This document shows, piece by piece, positions 61,826-64,000 of a stretch of DNA of 64,000 nt. Each line of letters opens with the position of its first letter. Position 1 is the first letter of the stretch. Location: NCBI RefSeq assembly GCF_029714945.1, contig NZ_CP121634.1, positions 5,043,001 through 5,107,000 of the forward strand, read 5' to 3'. The notes beneath the pieces were generated by a model that was not told the origin of the DNA, did no database searches, and worked only from the letters and a program-made list of their open reading frames with translations. The stretch comes from Bradyrhizobium sp. CIAT3101 (GTDB lineage Bacteria > Pseudomonadota > Alphaproteobacteria > Rhizobiales > Xanthobacteraceae). The translations under genes and the position numbers were made by a program.

Positions 61826-63109
61826 ATGACGGACGAGACGTTGATGGATTCCCCGCAAGCCGGCCCCTTTGCACCATTCGAGTGGATGCTCTCGGCACGC
61901 TATCTGCGCGCCCGCCGCAAGGAAGGGTTTGTCTCCGTCATCGCCGGGTTTTCGTTTCTCGGCATCATGCTCGGGGTCGCCACCCTGATCATCGTCATGG
62001 CGGTGATGAACGGCTTTCGCACAGAACTTCTCGGCAAGATCCTCGGGTTCAACGGGCATCTTGTGGTGCAGCCGCTCGAAACGCCGTTGACGGACTGGAA
62101 GGATGTCGCCGAGCGCATCGGCCAGGCGCAGGGTGTCCGGTTGGCGGTCCCGGTCGTCGACGGCCCTGCGCTGGCATCGTCGTCCAACGCCTCCGGCGTC
62201 CTGGTGCGCGGCATTCGGGCGGCTGACCTCAACGAGCTGCCCTCGATCGCCGGCGGCATCAAGCATGGGTCGCTTGAGCATTTTGACGAGGGCCAGGGCG
62301 TCGCCATCGGTCAGGGCCTTGCCGATCAACTCTCCGCCCATGTCGGTGACGGCATCACGATCGTTGCACAGCGCGGCGCAGTCACCCCGATGGGCATGAT
62401 GCCGCGCGTCAAGAAATATCAAGTGGCGGCGATATTCGAGGTTGGGATGTCCGAATACGACGCAGGTGTCATCTTCATGCCGATCACCGAAGCGCAGGCT
62501 TTCTTCAATCGCAATCAGGATGTCACCGCGATCGAGGTGTTTACGGCCAATCCCGATCGGATCGACCTGTTTCGCAAGACGGTCGCGGAAGCGGCTGGTC
62601 GACCGGTCTTCCTGGTCGACTGGCGGCAGCGCAATGCAACCTTCTTTGGCGCGCTCGAGGTCGAGCGCAACGTGATGTTTCTGATCCTGAGCCTGATCGT
62701 TCTGGTGGCCGCACTGAACATCGTGTCCGGCCTGATCATGCTGGTGAAAGACAAGGGCAGCGACATCGCCATCCTCAGGACCATGGGCGCCTCGCAAGGC
62801 GCGATCATGCGGACCTTCATGATAACAGGCGCTTCGATCGGGGTGGCGGGAACGCTGGTCGGCTTCGCCGTCGGACTCCTCGTCTGCGCCAATATCGAAC
62901 AGATCCGACAGATCATGTCTTGGCTGACGCGCACCGACCTATTTCCGCCGAAGCTTTATTTTCTGTCCAAGCTGCCGGCAGAAATCGATCTCGTCGAGAC
63001 CGCAGCAGTCGTGACCATGGCACTGACCCTGTCGTTTCTCGCGACGCTCTACCCATCGTGGCGCGCTGCGCGGCTCGACCCCGTCGAGGCGCTGCGACAG
63101 GGAGGATAG
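61826..63109 (+). CDS. LolC/LolE-type lipoprotein-release permease
   Basis: A 427-aa inner-membrane protein: cytoplasmic N-terminus FEWMLSARYLRARRKEGFVSVIAGFSFLGIMLGVATLIIVMAVMNGF (the conserved LolC/E N-terminal signature), a large MacB-like periplasmic domain (~65-275), and three C-terminal helices with the FtsX motif DIAILRTMGASQGAIMRTFM and YPSWRAARLDPVEALR. It is normally encoded next to the ATPase gene lolD; no ATPase is adjacent here. It works with LolD to extract lipoproteins for LolA. A strain may have another copy elsewhere. Confidence 0.9.
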   Translation: MTDETLMDSPQAGPFAPFEWMLSARYLRARRKEGFVSVIAGFSFLGIMLGVATLIIVMAVMNGFRTELLGKILGFNGHLVVQPLETPLTDWKDVAERIGQAQGVRLAVPVVDGPALASSSNASGVLVRGIRAADLNELPSIAGGIKHGSLEHFDEGQGVAIGQGLADQLSAHVGDGITIVAQRGAVTPMGMMPRVKKYQVAAIFEVGMSEYDAGVIFMPITEAQAFFNRNQDVTAIEVFTANPDRIDLFRKTVAEAAGRPVFLVDWRQRNATFFGALEVERNVMFLILSLIVLVAALNIVSGLIMLVKDKGSDIAILRTMGASQGAIMRTFMITGASIGVAGTLVGFAVGLLVCANIEQIRQIMSWLTRTDLFPPKLYFLSKLPAEIDLVETAAVVTMALTLSFLATLYPSWRAARLDPVEALRQGG

Positions 63110-63110
63110 T

Positions 63111-63337
63111 TCGTAGGATGGGTTGAGCCCTTGCGAAACCCATCGCTATCGTCTTGTGATGGCATTCCGTCATGACCGCGTACCACCCCGGTCAAGCATA
63201 CTCTTCGTTTCACCGTCGCGCCGAACTTGGTCACGATCCGATGGACTGGGCGGGCGATCAGCCTGAAGGCGGTCTTCGCCATGGCGAGAGGCGTCAGGTT
63301 GGCGATGGGTTTCGCAAGGGCTCAACCCATCCTACGA
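63111..63337. mobile_element. 227-bp element with 36-bp perfect inverted termini (MITE-like)
   Basis: Bases 63111-63146 are the exact reverse complement of 63302-63337 (TCGTAGGATGGGTTGAGCCC... and ...GGGCTCAACCCATCCTACGA). The 155-bp interior has no complete gene; a short minus-strand frame reads MAKTAFRLIARPVHRIV. No transposase and no clear target-site duplication. It sits between the LolC/E stop and the second direct-repeat copy, one base away from the latter. Confidence 0.7.
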
Positions 63338-63338
63338 G

Positions 63339-63411
63339 CTGGGTGAAGACGGGAGCGGCGTGCCCGGCGCCGTGATGGGGCGTGGCGGCGAGTCACCATG
63401 CGTCGGCTTCC
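63339..63411 (+). repeat. Direct repeat, copy 2 (see 60213-60281)
   Basis: Duplicates the last codons and stop of the cytochrome gene ([11 protein letters not shown]) outside any gene, so it is a remnant. It begins 1 bp after the inverted-repeat element. Confidence 0.85.
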
Positions 63412-63444
63412 TAGAGGCCACGTGAAAATCGCAGCATCAACGGC

Positions 63445-63684
63445 TTATGATCCGGAACGTATTCCTCGCGGGTCAGTATTTCGATTCGAGGCAACGTAGT
63501 CGATCTCGCCATACGAGATCCCGATATCCATAAGCTCTCGATCACTTAGATTATAAAGATCGTGCCGCAGCCGCTCCCATTTCCGCCACTCTTGAAAAGC
63601 GTCCCAACAATTCTTGAGAGCGCTGACATTGCCTTGCTGTGCTGTCGTCTGGACCAAGCCCGCTGTCTGGTAAAACGTGTTCAT
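63445..63684 (-). CDS. DUF1127 small protein (YjiS-like)
   Basis: A 79-aa protein with the DUF1127 core WRKWERLRHDLYNLSDRELMDIGISYGEIDYVA near residues 33-66. DUF1127 proteins in alphaproteobacteria are small and Arg-rich; some affect RNA turnover or phosphate and carbon metabolism. ATG 63684 follows GAGGATGC. Confidence 0.88.
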   Translation of the reverse strand: MNTFYQTAGLVQTTAQQGNVSALKNCWDAFQEWRKWERLRHDLYNLSDRELMDIGISYGEIDYVASNRNTDPRGIRSGS

Positions 63685-63842
63685 TGCAGCATCCTCGGGT
63701 GCCTTGTTTCCACCCAGGCAAGTTGCCAGGATCCGACCCGGCACGCTTAATCTGTCGCTTACATTTTCCTTACGGGCAGCTTATTCTCCGTCCTCCAAAT
63801 GTTGCCGGGCCTAACCGGGGACGGCTTAAGGGATTTCGCGTC

Positions 63843-64000
63843 GTGCGCTATCTCTTCGAAGACTACGAACTGGATTCCGGCCGCCGCGAGCTATACCGCG
63901 ATACAAAAGTCGTCGCCCTGACGCCACAAGCCTTTGACCTGCTTGACTACCTCATCCGCAACCGCGAGCGCGTCGTCTGCAAGGACGATCTTATCGCAGC
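63843..64000 (+). CDS. Winged-helix (OmpR/PhoB-type) regulator, N-terminal fragment
   Basis: First 52 residues of a gene running off the right edge. VRYLFEDYELDSGRRELYRDTKVVALTPQAFDLLDYLIRNRERVVCKDDLIA is the start of a Trans_reg_C winged helix. Proteins with this domain at the very N-terminus are commonly CadC-like or fused to TPR/adenylate-cyclase domains; the rest is not visible. GTG 63843 follows AAGGGAT. Confidence 0.85.
   Translation, partial: MRYLFEDYELDSGRRELYRDTKVVALTPQAFDLLDYLIRNRERVVCKDDLIA

Overview
The window is GC-rich, tightly packed alphaproteobacterial chromosome. Gene families and intergenic palindromes of the Bradyrhizobium type (SALGQK-like degenerate repeats, CCGGGCATGAC-type palindromes, DUF6894, DUF2778, DUF1127, an IorB-type molybdenum hydroxylase) suggest Bradyrhizobium or a close relative. 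This is inferred from family knowledge, not from a database match. No rRNA, tRNA, CRISPR array, transposase or phage gene was seen.

Layout, left to right. 1-4.9 kb: a partial pyridoxal kinase with a PaiB-like flavin protein, a TetR/O-methyltransferase divergent pair, an SMR efflux pump with its TetR repressor, and a small c-type cytochrome. 5.1-8.7 kb: an SH3 envelope protein, then a 3-hydroxybenzoate-4-monooxygenase-like flavoprotein divergent from a MarR regulator, with a clear operator inside the promoter. 8.8-16.3 kb: small secreted or membrane proteins, an L,D-transpeptidase, an SDR and a soluble hybrid histidine kinase. 16.4-21.2 kb: a choloylglycine-hydrolase-family enzyme, the minCDE division-site operon and an MltF-like lytic transglycosylase.

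22.2-27.6 kb holds the most intriguing system. A NitT/TauT-type ABC transporter is split on either side of a TetR gene, and its permease and ATPase genes bracket an atypical epimerase, a GNAT protein and a DapA-like aldolase. Two copies of a TetR-type operator flank the regulator gene. The substrate is unknown.

27.6-42.1 kb: a trimeric autotransporter adhesin, an orphan TRAP binding protein, a MarR regulator, a tannase/feruloyl esterase, a DUF2778 protein, a crotonase divergent from TetR plus a 2-keto-4-pentenoate hydratase, a chemoreceptor, an FMN reductase and an AraC regulator. 42.4-45.0 kb: a DUF2336-PilZ-HD-GYP cluster that looks like a cyclic-di-GMP module. 45.4-53.2 kb: a frameshifted nitroreductase and a run of hydrolases (HSL esterase, DLH-like hydrolase, secreted asparaginase, metallo-beta-lactamase-fold enzyme, secreted phosphodiesterase). 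53.2-54.9 kb: an ABC-F ATPase.

56.3-60.2 kb is a three-gene operon for a periplasmic molybdenum hydroxylase and a two-heme cytochrome. The end of the cytochrome gene is duplicated 3.1 kb downstream. The segment between the copies (GrpB protein, a small membrane protein, an orphan LolC/E permease, degenerate repeats and a 227-bp element with 36-bp perfect inverted termini) looks like inserted or rearranged DNA. The window ends with a DUF1127 gene and the start of a winged-helix regulator.
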